64,000 nucleotides of DNA from Musa acuminata AAA Group (lineage: Eukaryota; Streptophyta; Magnoliopsida; Zingiberales; Musaceae), in contig NC_088340.1 of assembly GCF_036884655.1 (NCBI RefSeq), positions 13,697,001-13,761,000 of the forward strand. The letters are read 5' to 3'. Shown here piece by piece: positions 27,891-40,410 of this stretch. Every line of letters starts with the position of its first letter. Positions within the stretch are counted from its first letter, which is position 1. The position numbers and the translations under genes were made by a program. The notes beneath the pieces were generated by a model that ran no database searches, was not told the DNA's origin, and saw only the letters and a program-made list of their open reading frames with translations.

Positions 27891-30580
27891 ATGGAGAAGA
27901 AGCGGGTGGTTATCGTGGGGGCGGGCATCAGCGGCCTGGCGGCCTGCAAGCACGTGTTGGAGCGCGGCTTCTGCCCCGTCGTCTTCGAGGCCGAGGCTGG
28001 CGTCGGCGGCCTCTGGGCGCACACCCTGGCCTCCACCAGGCTCCAGTCCCCCAACTGGGAATACCGGTTCACCGACTTCCCGTGGCCGGCGGGCGTCACG
28101 GAGACGTGCCCCCGGCACGAGCAGGTGCTGGGGTACCTGGAGTCGTACGCGCGCCACTTCGATCTCCTCCGCTGGATCAAGTTCGAGTCCAGGGTGGTCG
28201 CGGTCGAGTACGTGGGCGCGTCCGAGGAGGAGATGGCGGCATGGGAGCTATGGGCCGGCAACGGCGCGGCCTTCGGTGGCGCCGCCAAAGGCGAGTGGCA
28301 CGTCGCCGTGCAGCACAAGGGCCATGACTCCACCGAGGTAACAACTCAGTATTCAGACCAAATTGTGCACCGCAGTACATCGTAGCATCCATTGGAGTCC
28401 TCATATCACCACAATTCTTAGAGCATTCCTCGTATGTATGCTAGATTTATCGAGCGGATTTCCTGATCCTATGCATTGGGAGATTTAGCGGCGTCCCAAA
28501 TTTCCCAAGTTTCCCACCAGAGAAGGGACCTGAAGTGTTCGACGGAGAGGTCATGCACTCAATGGACTACTTCAACTTGGCGAACCCCACTGCTGCTGCT
28601 CTTATCAAGGGAAAGCGAATCATAGTCTTCGGTTCAGGGAAATCAGCATTTGACATCGCATCAGAGTGCGCAGATGTCAATGGTGAGAGGTTTAGAATTT
28701 CAACCACTGATATTATTTCGCTCACTCTGTTTCTTGTGTCCAGGCGTTGACTTGCCATGCACGATGATGCTTCGAACCAAGCGTTGGATGGTTTATGAAT
28801 CTGCTATCGAAAGGTTTCCTCTCTACGAATATTTCTACCGCAGTCGCTTCTCAGAACTTCTCCTTCACAAGCCCGGGGAAGGAGTTCTGCTGAGTCTCCT
28901 GGCCACCTTCTTGGCACCTCTGGTAACATTAATTGCCGCCGGTTGACATTAATTAAGATCACTCTTTCTTTGCATCAAACTGATGAAAAAGTGAAGAAGA
29001 TGATTTAGCATGATTTTTTAGTCGCTATTAAAATCTATTTTTTTTACACTGCAAAGTTCAGCTATTGGATGATGACATTGAGATTACGTATTTTATGCAT
29101 TGATGTGATCAAAAAAGCAAAGAAGATATGTTCTTTCATTGCTAATTGTTACACTGCATAGTTCAGCTGTTGGTAGACATTGAGATCACTTTCATGACTC
29201 AGTGAACCGATAAAAAGGTGCATAAGATGATTTAGCATTATTTTGTTTAATTGCATTGCATTGTTTTTTTCATTACCCACCCATTTAATTGCACTGAATT
29301 GCATAAGATCACTTTCATGACTCATCACACAGCATAATTCAGCTATGCTTTTCATTACCCATTTAATTGCATTGTTTTTTTTCCCTCAAATACAGAGTGT
29401 AATTAAGCTGCACAACGGTTGACCATTCATGTGCACTAAATGTCAAGATAGAATATGTTGTGAATGTACAACAGTAGTGAAGAACTAAGCACAATTAGTA
29501 CGCCATATGACATTTACTGGAAGAAAACCGCACTTGCCTCTTCTTTATCATTGCATGCTTCTATTTCTTCTTTCTACTGCTGTGTGCGCTTTGCCGGGCT
29601 ATGGGAGGTTGGTTCTGAAAGTAACTCCTTTGTTTGCTCTCTGAAAAGTAACTATGGATTGCTTGTAGCGCAACAATTCGTTTGGAACTAAAATTCAACT
29701 CTGTTGATTGTCGTGCTTCAGAGATGGCTATTCTCAAAAATCGCAGAAATGTACTTCAAATGGAAAATGCCATTGCAAAAACATGGAATGGTACCAGAAC
29801 ATAGCTTCTTCCAATCAGTCACTTCTTGTTTGATTACATTAATGCCTGAAAAGTTCTACGATAAAGTGGAAGAAGGGAGCATCGTTCTGAAGAGACCACA
29901 GACTTTTAGCTTCTGTAAGAATGGGTTATCCATAGACGGCGAAGGTGAACTAGTGGAGTCGGACTTGGCGATATTTGCTACTGGATTCAAAGGAGACCAG
30001 AAGCTCAGAGACATCTTCACATCCAAATGGTTTCAACAGATTGTGGCAGGCTCATCAAACACCACTATTCCTCTCTACAGGTCTGTCTCTCCTTTCTTCG
30101 CCTTCCATTACTATATCACGATTGCTAAGCAAAAAGATGCATTTTTTGTAAGCATATGAACTCGATAAGTGTTTTCGGCGATTTGGACGACCGATAATTC
30201 TTGGAATCTTATTTTGTGACAGAGAATGCATCCATCCGCGAATTCCCCAACTAGCAATTATCGGGTACTCGGAGAGTTTGGCAAATCTTCATGCTTCGGA
30301 TATGAGAAGTAAATGGATAAGCCATTTCCTGGATGGTCGTTTCAGGCTCCCAAGCATACGATGCATGGAGAAGAACGTGCTGGAGTGGGAGAAGTACATG
30401 AAACGATACAATCACAAGCATTTTAGAGGATCATGCATCGGCGGCATTAACATCTGGTATAATGATCTGCTTTGTCGAGACATGGGATTTAACCCGAGGA
30501 GGAAGAAGAAGTTTATAGCTGAATGGTTTCTTCCTCATGTGCCTGTTGATTATGCTGACCTTGATTGTAGCGACAAGTGA
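27891..30580 (+). CDS. Flavin-containing monooxygenase, plant FMO1-like, complete, 5 exons
   Basis: Exons 27891-28337, 28445-28682, 28744-28922, 29722-30080 and 30223-30580 join in phase to 526 residues, matching plant FMO1 proteins (about 530). Seen: the FAD dinucleotide motif GAGISG at residues 10-15; DFPWP; the FMO signature [11 protein letters not shown] at 181-191; the NADPH-side motif GSGKSA at 212-217 (last Gly is Ala, as is usual in this clade rather than YUCCA); and FATGF at 373-377. FMOs use NADPH and O2 to oxygenate soft nucleophiles such as N or S. Arabidopsis FMO1 N-hydroxylates pipecolic acid in systemic immunity; whether this gene does so is inference. Exon 1 is very GC-rich, later exons AT-rich. 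The start is the first ATG after the TATA box. No lesions are seen. Confidence 0.92.
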
Positions 30581-31260
30581 AACATGTTGCCAAGCTCAAC
30601 TACAGTGGTTGCGTAAATCAACCCGAAAACCAAAAGATTTGTGTTTTGAAGACAGACATGTTCTTTTTCTTCTCCTCTGTTACTTGCAGCTGTCATACTT
30701 GTTTTCAGCGGGTAGGGTAGGGTAGGGGAGAAGAAATTGTTGACCTCGTTTGACTTAGTGGGTTCCACATGCATTTGGTTCCGCTCGAAGACGTCGGTGA
30801 CGGCTTGTCACGTGAGCCGAAACGCCGAGGAGATAACTAATTTTGATGTTCTGGGCCTAGCCCATGGGCTTATTAATGTAGGCTGGTAAATGACCAAGAA
30901 ATAATAATAATTTGATATCGGATTTATTTTTAATATTAATATTATTATTATTATAAAATATTTTTTCTTTTTTTATCTTACCAAAAGCCACCGACAACAT
31001 AATGACCAAAAGAAGAATAAAATAAATTAAAAAAGAGAAAGGAAAAGAAAAAAAGAAAGGGTAAAAAGAAGGATAAGCCACAGACACTCCGGTCATTTAA
31101 CTACTACCGCTTCCGGCCGATGCATCCGCCCGCCGTGTCTCCGAATGCTGTCCTCCACACTCGCGATTTCGACACAGGGACCTGGCGATAGATAGATAGA
31201 TAGATTAGAGGAGGTCGCAAGCACGGGAGGAGAAGGGAGCAACGAAGTCGGCGGCGGGCG
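30581..31260. other. FMO 3' flank and O-fucosyltransferase 5' leader
   Basis: AT-rich to about 31080, then GC-rich with a short (GATA)n run near 31189-31206. No TATA box is evident before the O-fucosyltransferase start. No other gene is seen. Confidence 0.5.
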
Positions 31261-34200
31261 ATGCGTCTCCCGCGGCGGCGCCACCACCCCCTCCGATGCC
31301 CGATCCCGGCGGCCTCCGCCGTCTCCCTCCTCTCCACCGCCGTTGCGATCCTCCTCCTCGCTCTCGCCCTCCTCTCCTACCTCGCCCCTCCGCCCTTCCT
31401 CGACCACCCTTCCGTCTCCGGCCACCGACTACGCCACTCGGATCCCTCCCCGGTTCGCAAGGTTTACCTGCAACCCTCCCCTTCCTCTTCCCTTTTGACA
31501 TTTTATTAGGATCAAAATCTCTTCCTCTAACTCCGTCCTCTCCGATTTTTCCCAATCGTAGCCCAAGATTTCTCGTGATGCAGCAGTACGGAGGGATGCT
31601 ACCACCGGCGAATCCTTTCGTGTTCCGGTTCGTGTAGGTTTACGTTTCCTCATTTACATGGAAATTTGTTAACTGGAAAGAATATTTGACAACCCATATG
31701 ATATTTCTGTCTTCCTTTCTTTCTTTGTCTCTCATTCGGTTCGTTAAGAATGGCGGAGGGAGCTCTAAGAATGGTCTCTGGGGTTCGAAGCTGTCCAAGT
31801 ACTACGTCGGATGTAGCAACGCCAGCATTAAGTTTCCAGGTGTGCAAACTATATGTAGCTAGCGTTGTTCCATATACGTAAATAGTAATAGGACAAATTC
31901 TATCTTGTCAAGAAAATTTTATGTTTTTGTGATGCCTTTATGAATGTTGCAAGCTAAACAAAGTTCCAAGTTATGTAGAATTTTCTCCTTGGATCTTGCA
32001 GCAGCTGAAGCTGTCACTCGTCGAGATAGGTATTTGATGATTGGAACTAGTGGAGGCTTAAATCAACAGAGAACAGGGGTGAGTTGTTTGCCCTATTTTT
32101 CACTACAAAATTTGTTTCAGAGGCAGCAAATTTTGTTTGCATATAGGGTTTCATTTTTGGTATGAAATAGAAACTGTCCAGGTCTGAGAAAGTTCTACAT
32201 GTGGTTGTCATACTTGAAACTAAATGAATTCTGACTTATCAGTTAAGGAATCATAGGAAGGACATTCTCTTGGTAGGTGAATTTTTGATTCATCAAAAGC
32301 AATTTTGGTGTATAGTTTTCTCTCAACAATTCTTTTTGGCATCACCTTTTCTGTAGACTAATATCACCTGGTATTAGTTGTTGCAATTTCAGTCCCTACT
32401 GTTATGTGATGATTTTTAATTTGAAAACTTAGTTCAGTTCTAATGGTCGATCTTAGAATAACCAGAAATTTGTCTTAGATCTGTTCAAGCTAATTTGAGC
32501 AAGCCGTTGATCCAAAAAAAGAGCATTTAAGGGAGTCTTGGTTCAAATGTCAGCTTCAATTTTGTCTAGCATGACAGCTTGCTTGTTGGCAATAGAGTGC
32601 CTAGCAACAAAAGAAAATAACCCATGGACTCATACATAGCACAATTTGCTTGTTTATGAGCTAACATGATTGTTTTCTTGCTTAAACTGTTAAGTCTGGT
32701 CATCATGAGTTATTTCAGGAATGCTATTTGTATACTTATCCCAAAATAATAATCACAATAGCATCACTAGATTTCATGAACTTGAAAAGGATAGAAGTCC
32801 CAAGTCTTTCTGTTGCTTTAGTTATATGTTTTTCTGAAACAAAATCAAATAATTACCACAATTTCGAGACAAGTTATGGTAGATACCATATTTCTTTCCT
32901 AGTGTGCTCCTTTTCGTGAATTCCAAAGGCAGTAGTGCTGTTTAATTATCTATCTGATGTTTCTAATTTACTAGCATGTGATGTATGAAATATCTGTTCA
33001 TCATAGGAAAAATTTACAAAGCTGAAGCGGAGAACTAATATGTTGCATTAGACAGATCGATTATTATGCTTATGTATTGTTTTTGAATATTCTGACTTTA
33101 AGATGGGTCAATACAAGCACTAAAGTAACCTGCTAGTTCCTGAATGATGCAAATGCTCTTGGAAGTAAAAATATGTTGATATTTGGCATGTATAGGGTAT
33201 TTTGTTTATATTTCCCTGATGATTTATTATGTTTCCGTTTTAGATAGGTTAGATGTGTTAGGAATTGCATCAGTGAAAAGACCGAAGTTCACAGTGCCTT
33301 TATTTGTATCATCATATGCAAAGCACTGGATAACTCATTACCAGGAGTAGCATTTCTAATGATAAATCAGGTTCCCCTTTTAGATAGAGCAGATGTGTTA
33401 GGAATTGCATCAGTGAAATGACCAAAGTTCACAGTGCCTTTATTTGTATCATCGTATGCAAAGCATTGGATAGCTCATACCAGGAGTAGCATTTCTAATG
33501 TTGCTAGGGTGGGAGCTTAAGACTGTTTCGAATTTGACATTAACTAAATGAGCATGCTTAATGTTCAAATCTGCAAACACAAAACTTAGTATATGGAAAT
33601 CGATGATATGGCTAAAAAATAACAAAAAGCTTGAACGAGAGCTATTTGATGAATATCTGGAGAAGTTTGGCTTTGATTTGGCATATATCTTGCACTTTTT
33701 GAGTGATAAAACAGCATTCATGAAAGACTTACCTTAAGCGAACAAATTTAACGGACAAACTGGAAATTTTGCAACACAATTTTAGATCTTGGCTCTGATG
33801 TCTCTCTTATAAATATGAGATGAGCAGGGTAAAGGGATCTTTTATTTCTCTTTTCAGAACATAATTGGAAATTATGTTTGTTTGGCTCTTTGGCTTAATT
33901 TATTTATTGAGAAGATTATGTATTATGTTCCATATATGATCGTAAACTAACATGTTGTTTATGTTTATTTCCCTTGTCAACAAATAACAATATCTTCCTT
34001 TTCTTTTTTTACTTTAGTTTTGTTTTTCGTTGTCTGTTACTTTGAAGGCTTGTAATAGTTGCCTATAGATGATTCTGCTGCAAGTGATGGTCATGACTTG
34101 GCACCCGACAATTTCTCTTTTTTCTCCCTTCTTATAACAGAAATTGCAGTAGGTATTTTAACACAGGATGTGCTATTTTGGGAAGTTATTGGATTGGGCA

Positions 34201-37200
34201 GTCGCAAAGAATCTTTTGAGTGACAACAGTAATTAAATGCCCAAATAGCAACATTCATTTTGCAGCTATTTGAAAAACCTCGATTGTCTTATTATGGTTT
34301 CTTCCTTGATTTATAATACTTCTAGAAATGTTTTCACTGCAGAGCGGTAATTTTGTATTGGAGATTTTAATGAATGCAAAACTGCAAATGCTACTTGTAT
34401 AAACAACTTGTTTTGCTTTTCTGCTGTTATCAAGGTGCAGATCAGCTTGATTAAAATGATGACTTGGAATAACTTGTGGCACATTTAGCAGCATGCTGCT
34501 TTAATTAATTAGGCTGTAACACTAGATCATTGATGGAAAACTGTGACACGTTCCAGATAACAGATGCTGTGGTTGCAGCTAGGATTCTTAATGCCACCCT
34601 TGTTGTTCCGAAGCTGGACCAGAGATCTTTCTGGAAGGATGCCAGGTTCTCTTCAAAACCCTAGGTTGAATTTTCAAGAGAATTTTAGTTAATGTAATAT
34701 TGTCTTGCTAACTTAAATGGAAAAATATTGTGATTGTTTGTGATGCTACATCCAACAGCAATTTCGGCGACATTTTTGATGTTAACTGGTTCATCTCATT
34801 TCTATCAAAAGATGTTAAAATTATAAAAGAACTCCCAAAAAAGGGAGGGAAGCCTTTCAGGGGTCCATACACTATGCGTGTTCCACGGAAGTGTACTCCA
34901 AGATGTTACCAAAACCGGGTCTTACCTGTTCTTCTGAAGAAGCATGTAAGTCACGAGCATTGATATTGGCTGACTCTATTAATGATAGCTTCTCAAGGTA
35001 GCAGCTGACTCCATTGGTCAACAATTTAGATTGTGATATCTATAACTTCAAGATTGACACAGTAAAAAAAATTCTATTTTAAGAAACTATCATACATTAT
35101 CCATAGAAAATCTTACCTTGTCACACAAGCACTCGAGCAATTATTGCTTGACTAATGTCATATATTTAAATAAAAGCCTCAAGTTTTTATTAGTTTTATT
35201 CTTCTGCTTATAGGAAAAGATGCAGAATTACACCTGGGGAGCTCTATACATTATGAATACTAACATTAAATTTTCAAATTAACTCAATGCAGAAAACATA
35301 GAAATGAGCTATTATAGACACAAGTAGGCAATTTTGTAGGTATTGAGATGGCAAATAGCATGGATGTTTATTGCAATCCTGAAGTGAAATTATTGTCCAT
35401 GATATGCAGGTTGTTCAGCTGACAAAGTTCGATTACAGGCTTGCCAACAAGTTGGAAACTGATTTGCAGAAGCTGAGATGTAGAGTTAATTATCATGCTC
35501 TGAAATTTACTCACCCAATACAAGACATGGGTGACAAGTTGATTCGTCGAATGAAGGAAAAAGGCAAGCATTTCATTGCCCTTCATCTAAGGTAAAGCTT
35601 GAACTTGATCATGTTTATTTTGGTCATACGTTTAGCTTAGAGAAAAATTGTTTCTTGTCTTTGTGCATGGTGCTTTGTTAGAATGATAATTGTATGACTA
35701 GAATGCTCTGTTTTCTTGCCACAATCACTTTGAGCAAGTTGTATCAACAAGCTCCATAATTTGATGCTAGCTATGTTGATTAATGAAGTTGGTGTGGTAT
35801 ATTACCGAGCCCAATTTATATTAATCAATGCTGTGGAGAAAGTTTGGATTTGTGGATTTTTTTTATTTTTTATTAATTACATTTTGAGGTTATTACTACA
35901 AGTGGCATTGTTACTATATATATGGTTTCAAGGCCTCAATGTTGTGGAGACAAGTTTGGATTTGTGGATTTTTTTTAAAAAAATTATTAATTATATTTTG
36001 AGGTTATTACTACAAATATAATTGTTACTATACCATTGCTTAATATATGGTTTCAAGGCCTCAAAAGATATGGATGGGAATGATGATTTGAACCTATCAG
36101 GTGAACTTGGTTCAAAATGGACCTGTGTTGTTGGGTCTATCTTTAGAGGTCTTGGCCTGCTGGCAGGTTGGGTTGGTTTTATGTCAAATATACATTTCCT
36201 TTAGGGTACAGTTCAACCCAACCTGAATTCCCCCAACCAACTTTCTTTTTTGCTATAAGATAACATAAAACATGTCTTGTCCTGTCATCCCAACCTAGCA
36301 TGTTTTGACCCAACCCAGCCTTTTTTTCCCCAGTTGAAGATTTGTCTGTTGTACATTGTTGCATGAATGAAGGCTTGTGGGGTGCTGGAAGTTGAGACAG
36401 TGACTCGTATCTCTGTTGGTTTATTGCAGATATGAACCAGATATGCTTGCCTTCTCAGGATGCTATTACGGTGGAGGGGAGAAGGAAAGGAAAGAACTTG
36501 GTGCAATACGCAAGAGGTGGAAAACTTTACATGTAAGTGAAACAATAATTCCTGATCTTTTAAAAACATGGCTGCCCTTTTGGTGCCTGAGTGTCATTCT
36601 AAACCATGAGTAGATAAGTAACCCTGACAAGGCACGGAGGCAAGGAAGATGCCCACTAACACCTGAAGAGGTAGGACTCATGCTGAGGGCATTGGGCTAT
36701 GGAAATGATGTTCACATATATGTTGCGTCTGGTGAAATATATGGTGGTGATGAATCATTGGCACCTCTAAAAGCACTCTTTCCCAATTTTCATTCCAAAG
36801 AGACGTTAGCCAGCAAGGAGGAATTGGAACCATTCTCCTTGTTCTCATCACGCATGGCTGCCCTTGATTTTATTGTATGTGATGGAAGTGATGCATTTGT
36901 GGCAAACAACAATGGTAACATGGCTCGCATGCTGACTGGTCGAAGGTAAGCTTTGCTTCTATATGATTGACTAATTTTTGTTGTATTGTATATTCAGAGT
37001 ATTTCCATTTCTTTTGCCGGTATGTTCACCAGGAGATACTTTGGGCACAAGCGGACCCTAAGACCAAATGCTAAGAAGCTGTACTCATTGTTTCTAAACC
37101 GTGCAAACATGACTTGGGAGCAATTTTCTTTGAAGGTGTACAGTTATCAGAGAGGATTTCTGGGGGAGCCAAAAGAGGTTAGACCAGGTAGAGGTGAATT

Positions 37201-37489
37201 TCATGAAAATCCATCAGCTTGCATATGTGAGACCACTAAGGCAATGAGAGGTAAACATTCCGGTTCACTAAGTCAGACCAATGGTGATGATCAACATCAA
37301 AAAAGCAATAGAGGCCACATTATCAGCGAGCCTACATACAATCACACTGATGAGGAGCCGGACTGGTCTGACATGGACTATGGAGAGTATACACCATTTA
37401 GTAAAAGTTTGTCTAATAGTACGGACATGGACTATAATCCATTCACAAGGCCAGAGGATTCAGAGCTTGAGGATTTTCTCTCAGATTAA
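31261..37489 (+). CDS. Plant O-fucosyltransferase family protein, complete, 10 exons
   Basis: Exons 31261-31461, 31562-31627, 31749-31839, 32002-32078, 34557-34645, 34759-34945, 35410-35591, 36430-36532, 36614-36945 and 37033-37489 join in phase to 594 residues. A basic N-terminus and one hydrophobic segment (about 18-45) mark a type II Golgi membrane protein. Catalytic-domain landmarks: GGLNQQRTGITDAVV from 137, NATLVVPKLDQRSFWKDAS, HLRYEPDM at 296-303, LTPEEVGLMLRALGY, and DAFVANNNGNMARMLTGRRR then YFGHK near 415-450. The C-terminal tail is acidic. Plant members transfer fucose or rhamnose from nucleotide sugars; the acceptor here is unknown. Introns 4 and 7 contain tandem duplications. No lesions. 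Confidence 0.92.
33236..33503. repeat. Tandem duplication in O-fucosyltransferase intron 4, 140-bp period
   Basis: AGATGTGTTAGGAATTGCAT recurs at 33251 and 33391, and the following hundred or so bases (through CAGGAGTAGCATTTCTAATG) are nearly identical in both copies. Confidence 0.85.
35830..36065. repeat. Tandem duplication in O-fucosyltransferase intron 7
   Basis: Two imperfect copies of about 110-120 bp share GTTTGGATTTGTGGATTTTT, TTTTGAGGTTATTACTACAA and TATGGTTTCAAGGCCTCAA. Confidence 0.8.
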
Positions 37490-38334
37490 GAAGATGATCT
37501 GATTTTCTGTACACTGAGCAGTTTATAATGCTTAACCAATTCTTTCATCAAATTCTTTTATTTGGGCCATTGAATCAGGTTTCTTCTGAGAGAACTTGTA
37601 ACTTCTTCTCTGTTGCACCTTGTGTATACTCTTCTATGATGGGACGATGTTGTCTTCCTTTTCTAGTTTATTCTGGTAAACCATGTTGATAGGGTCTTTT
37701 GTTTCTTTGCAAGTACGATCTACCTTGCCGAATTATAGTTTTCGTATTTCATCATGCGGCAGCCTGTTGTCGGCTTCAAAATTTTGTTGTAAGGTATATA
37801 TTGTGATTATTCCCCTTGTTAAAGTTTTTCCCGTCTATTAGATTTCTATAACAAATTTGGCATCAAGAATTGTTTAAAGGTGAGACACCTCATGCCACAG
37901 TTTTGTTTTAAGATTTTTAGTGATCGACATGACAGGGAAGTTTAGGTTACATTTTTACTAATAATCTTTTTTATTACTGACATGCTCGATGATAACACCT
38001 GCAGTTTAGTTTGATGGAAAGACACCGAGAATCTCAGCAACAGACGCGAGGGCAATATAGATGATGGTTTGCCATGTGATTCTTGCATTGGTACGCATGA
38101 CACAGCAGGTCAGCCATCATTTCCTACTACTATTACTGCTTCAGGTGAAATCAGTCTCACTTCCAGCATTTCCATGTTTCAGCCTTATGATTGAAGTGGA
38201 ACTCATTGCCAAAACCGTACTAGAAATCTTTGCATTCAGATGAGTTAATTATAACTGTTTGTTTTTCGTGTGTAATCCGTATACAAAAATTGGATTTACA
38301 TTGGACTGCAGGGCACGAGATAGGATGAGTTTCT
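37490..38334. other. O-fucosyltransferase 3' UTR and intergenic; no gene seen
   Basis: AT-rich, without conserved coding sequence on either strand. Confidence 0.6.
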
Positions 38335-39110
38335 TCATGAGCTAAGCATGTTGAGCAGAGAGACTCGACTTTGGATCAGCTGCCTGAAGAGGCATTCCAA
38401 TCCGCTCTCAAACCCCTCGATGCTGACTTCCAACCTCTGCAGTTGACTTTGCGCCCGCCCTTGCCCTCTCACCATCAACATCCTTGCAGCAAATGCAATC
38501 TAGACTTCCTTCCTCTTGGTCAACGCCTTGGAGACAAACGACCACCTGCTTGACCTTGGCCGCCTTGTCTGCATCGACAAGAAAGACGACACCAGCCGGA
38601 GGAGAGCAATGGTGATCACCTTCGCTTCCATCAAGACCCTAATCGCCGTCGGCAGGTCGTCATGTTCATCCATCCGTTTGTCCTCCGTGCGCTTCAATGA
38701 CCTGAAGCAATTCCACAACTCCTGCTCCGCGTTCCTCCCGCACGATCGCTGCCTCGTCCTTCTTTCTAAGAGCCAGCTGAAGATCTCGGATGTGCTCTCT
38801 CATGGCAGTCAAGCGATCCTTCACTGCGCTGCACACGACCAACAATCTGATACCACTCATCCGTTTCTTCTTCCGCCCATCTCCTTTGCAGTGGATGGAT
38901 GAGGATCTGCTGGTTGACGGACTCGTACACGCCTTCGAGCCTCCTCAATCCGTCACACATCTTCTCCGGCGTCGAAGAGGGTGAAGCCATAGAAGATCTT
39001 AACTTGTGCAGCTCTTCTTCTACCCTGAGTGCAGCAGGGTGAGATCTCGAGGGCAAGCTGATGGAGCGGGTATGGCAAGGCTGGTTTGCTGCTGAAGCGG
39101 ATTCAGCCAT
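38335..39110 (-). pseudogene. DUF241 / BPS1-like pseudogene (frameshifted paralogue of 43834-44712)
   Basis: Read on the minus strand it starts MAESASAANQPCHTRS and follows the intact paralogue closely through SLPSRSHPAALRVEEEL. It then loses about eight codons where the intact gene has the ELIRLTS region. A 1-bp insertion shifts the frame near DEWYQ, so the match continues in another frame (VCSAVKDRLTAMREH). A further deletion of roughly 27 bp plus a frame change precedes CFRSLKRTEDKRM. A stop follows KALTKRKEV, and the family's C-terminus (SIEGFESGLECLFRQLIQSR) reappears before the stop at 38335. Several independent lesions make it a clear pseudogene. Confidence 0.88.
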
Positions 39111-39682
39111 TGTTTCTCTTGAGTTCCGAGAAGATCATTCGATTGTGTGGCAACTGATGAAGAGGGATGGAAGGATAACAGGTTTGGTGTCAACCTTTGG
39201 TTCACAGGAGACACCAAGAATCCAAGCTACCATCTCCAGCTTGTCATGTTTCAGTAGCTAACAGCAAATTACTTGTGCGGGAGAATCTTACCACGACACT
39301 CGAGAGCATATGCCTGCTCGTCTCCTATCAGCACACACCAAACTCCAACATCATCTTACCAACCTGGTTGATGTCGGTGATCTCTAAATCAAACTTGGAT
39401 CCGCATGTGTAAGTAAGTCTCCGTGATTGAACGAGAAGCTCGAGTGTTCGTTTGGTGGTCTACCTGCATGAAAACCGACATCAAGTGTGGTTTTCGATGA
39501 GATTTCTTCGACGCTCTAGTTAATTTAAAAAATAAAAATTTAAATAAATAATTAACCTCGATTATAGTGACATGATGGGCTTAACACAAAAGAAAAAAAA
39601 ATTCTATAACATGGACAAAATATTAAACTAATAAATATGTGGATAAATTGTTGATCGAGATCCGGTTTTACTTGTTGATTGG
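39111..39682. other. Intergenic flank of the pseudogene; no gene seen
   Basis: No coding segment. It carries the left target-site copy ATTGG at 39678-39682. Confidence 0.6.
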
Positions 39683-40101
39683 TGTTAGAGCTAGCCCAGG
39701 ACACCAGATATTTTGGCAACACAACAAAGACAATAAAGCGGAAATAATAAAAGCGACAAGAATAAACAAAACACCAGAACACCAGATATACGTGGTTCGG
39801 TCAAATGACTTTGACCTACATCCACGGAAGAAAGAGGAGCAAATTACTACTATAAAAGAGGGACACTTACAAATGCCTTAGGAAGATGTTCCTAGGCCAT
39901 AAAACACCTTCAGCTTACTAAACAAGAAGACTTCAAACCAAAAGCAGGTTTTCTTGTGATGCCTGCTGTACTTCTTGTGGTGTCTGTGGTACTTCTCGTG
40001 GTGTATCTAACATCAAAGCTCAGGCCCTTATTTATAGTTCCAAGACGAGACAACAAGTCTGATTTTCCCGATGTGGGACTATGGGACTTGCCAAACTAAC
40101 A
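39683..40101 (-). repeat. 3' LTR (419 bp)
   Basis: Same sequence as 42782-43230 apart from the two length changes and a few substitutions. Confidence 0.9.
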
Positions 40102-40167
40102 AATCTCCACCTTGGCATGTCCCAACAAAACTTGCTCCACCTTCTTCACAAAAGCCCCAACGGGCAA

Positions 40168-40410
40168 TCACCAACAATGAACACCAACCAAGTCCAAGCA
40201 CTGCTTGAACTTGTAAACCGGAACATGCTTCGTAAGCATATTAACTGGATTGTCCTTCGTATAAATTTTCTGAACAAGGACCTTTCCCTCAGCAATCAAC
40301 CACTTAGCGGAATTATCAAAAGAAACTGCATCTGAATAGGTAGTAGGCTCACCAACTTCACTTGTCTCTTTTGCAACAGACAAAGCATATGCAACCAAAT
40401 TTGCATATCT
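40168..40410 (-). pseudogene. Copia RT-start / RNase H-end fusion remnant
   Basis: Continues the polyprotein after the stop: VAYALSVAKETSEVGEPTTY, then DNSAKWLIA (RT start), fused directly to EGKVLVQKIYTKDNPVNMLT and VYKFKQCLDLVGVHCW (the end of RNase H). The junction lies at about 40290-40300. Confidence 0.88.

Noticed and set aside
27788..28333. Minus-strand frame across FMO exon 1
   Set aside because: Shadow of the GC-rich FMO coding sequence.
31093..31555. Minus-strand Gly/Arg-rich frames over the O-fucosyltransferase leader and exon 1
   Set aside because: Antisense shadow of GC-rich DNA; the plus strand has a consistent spliced gene.
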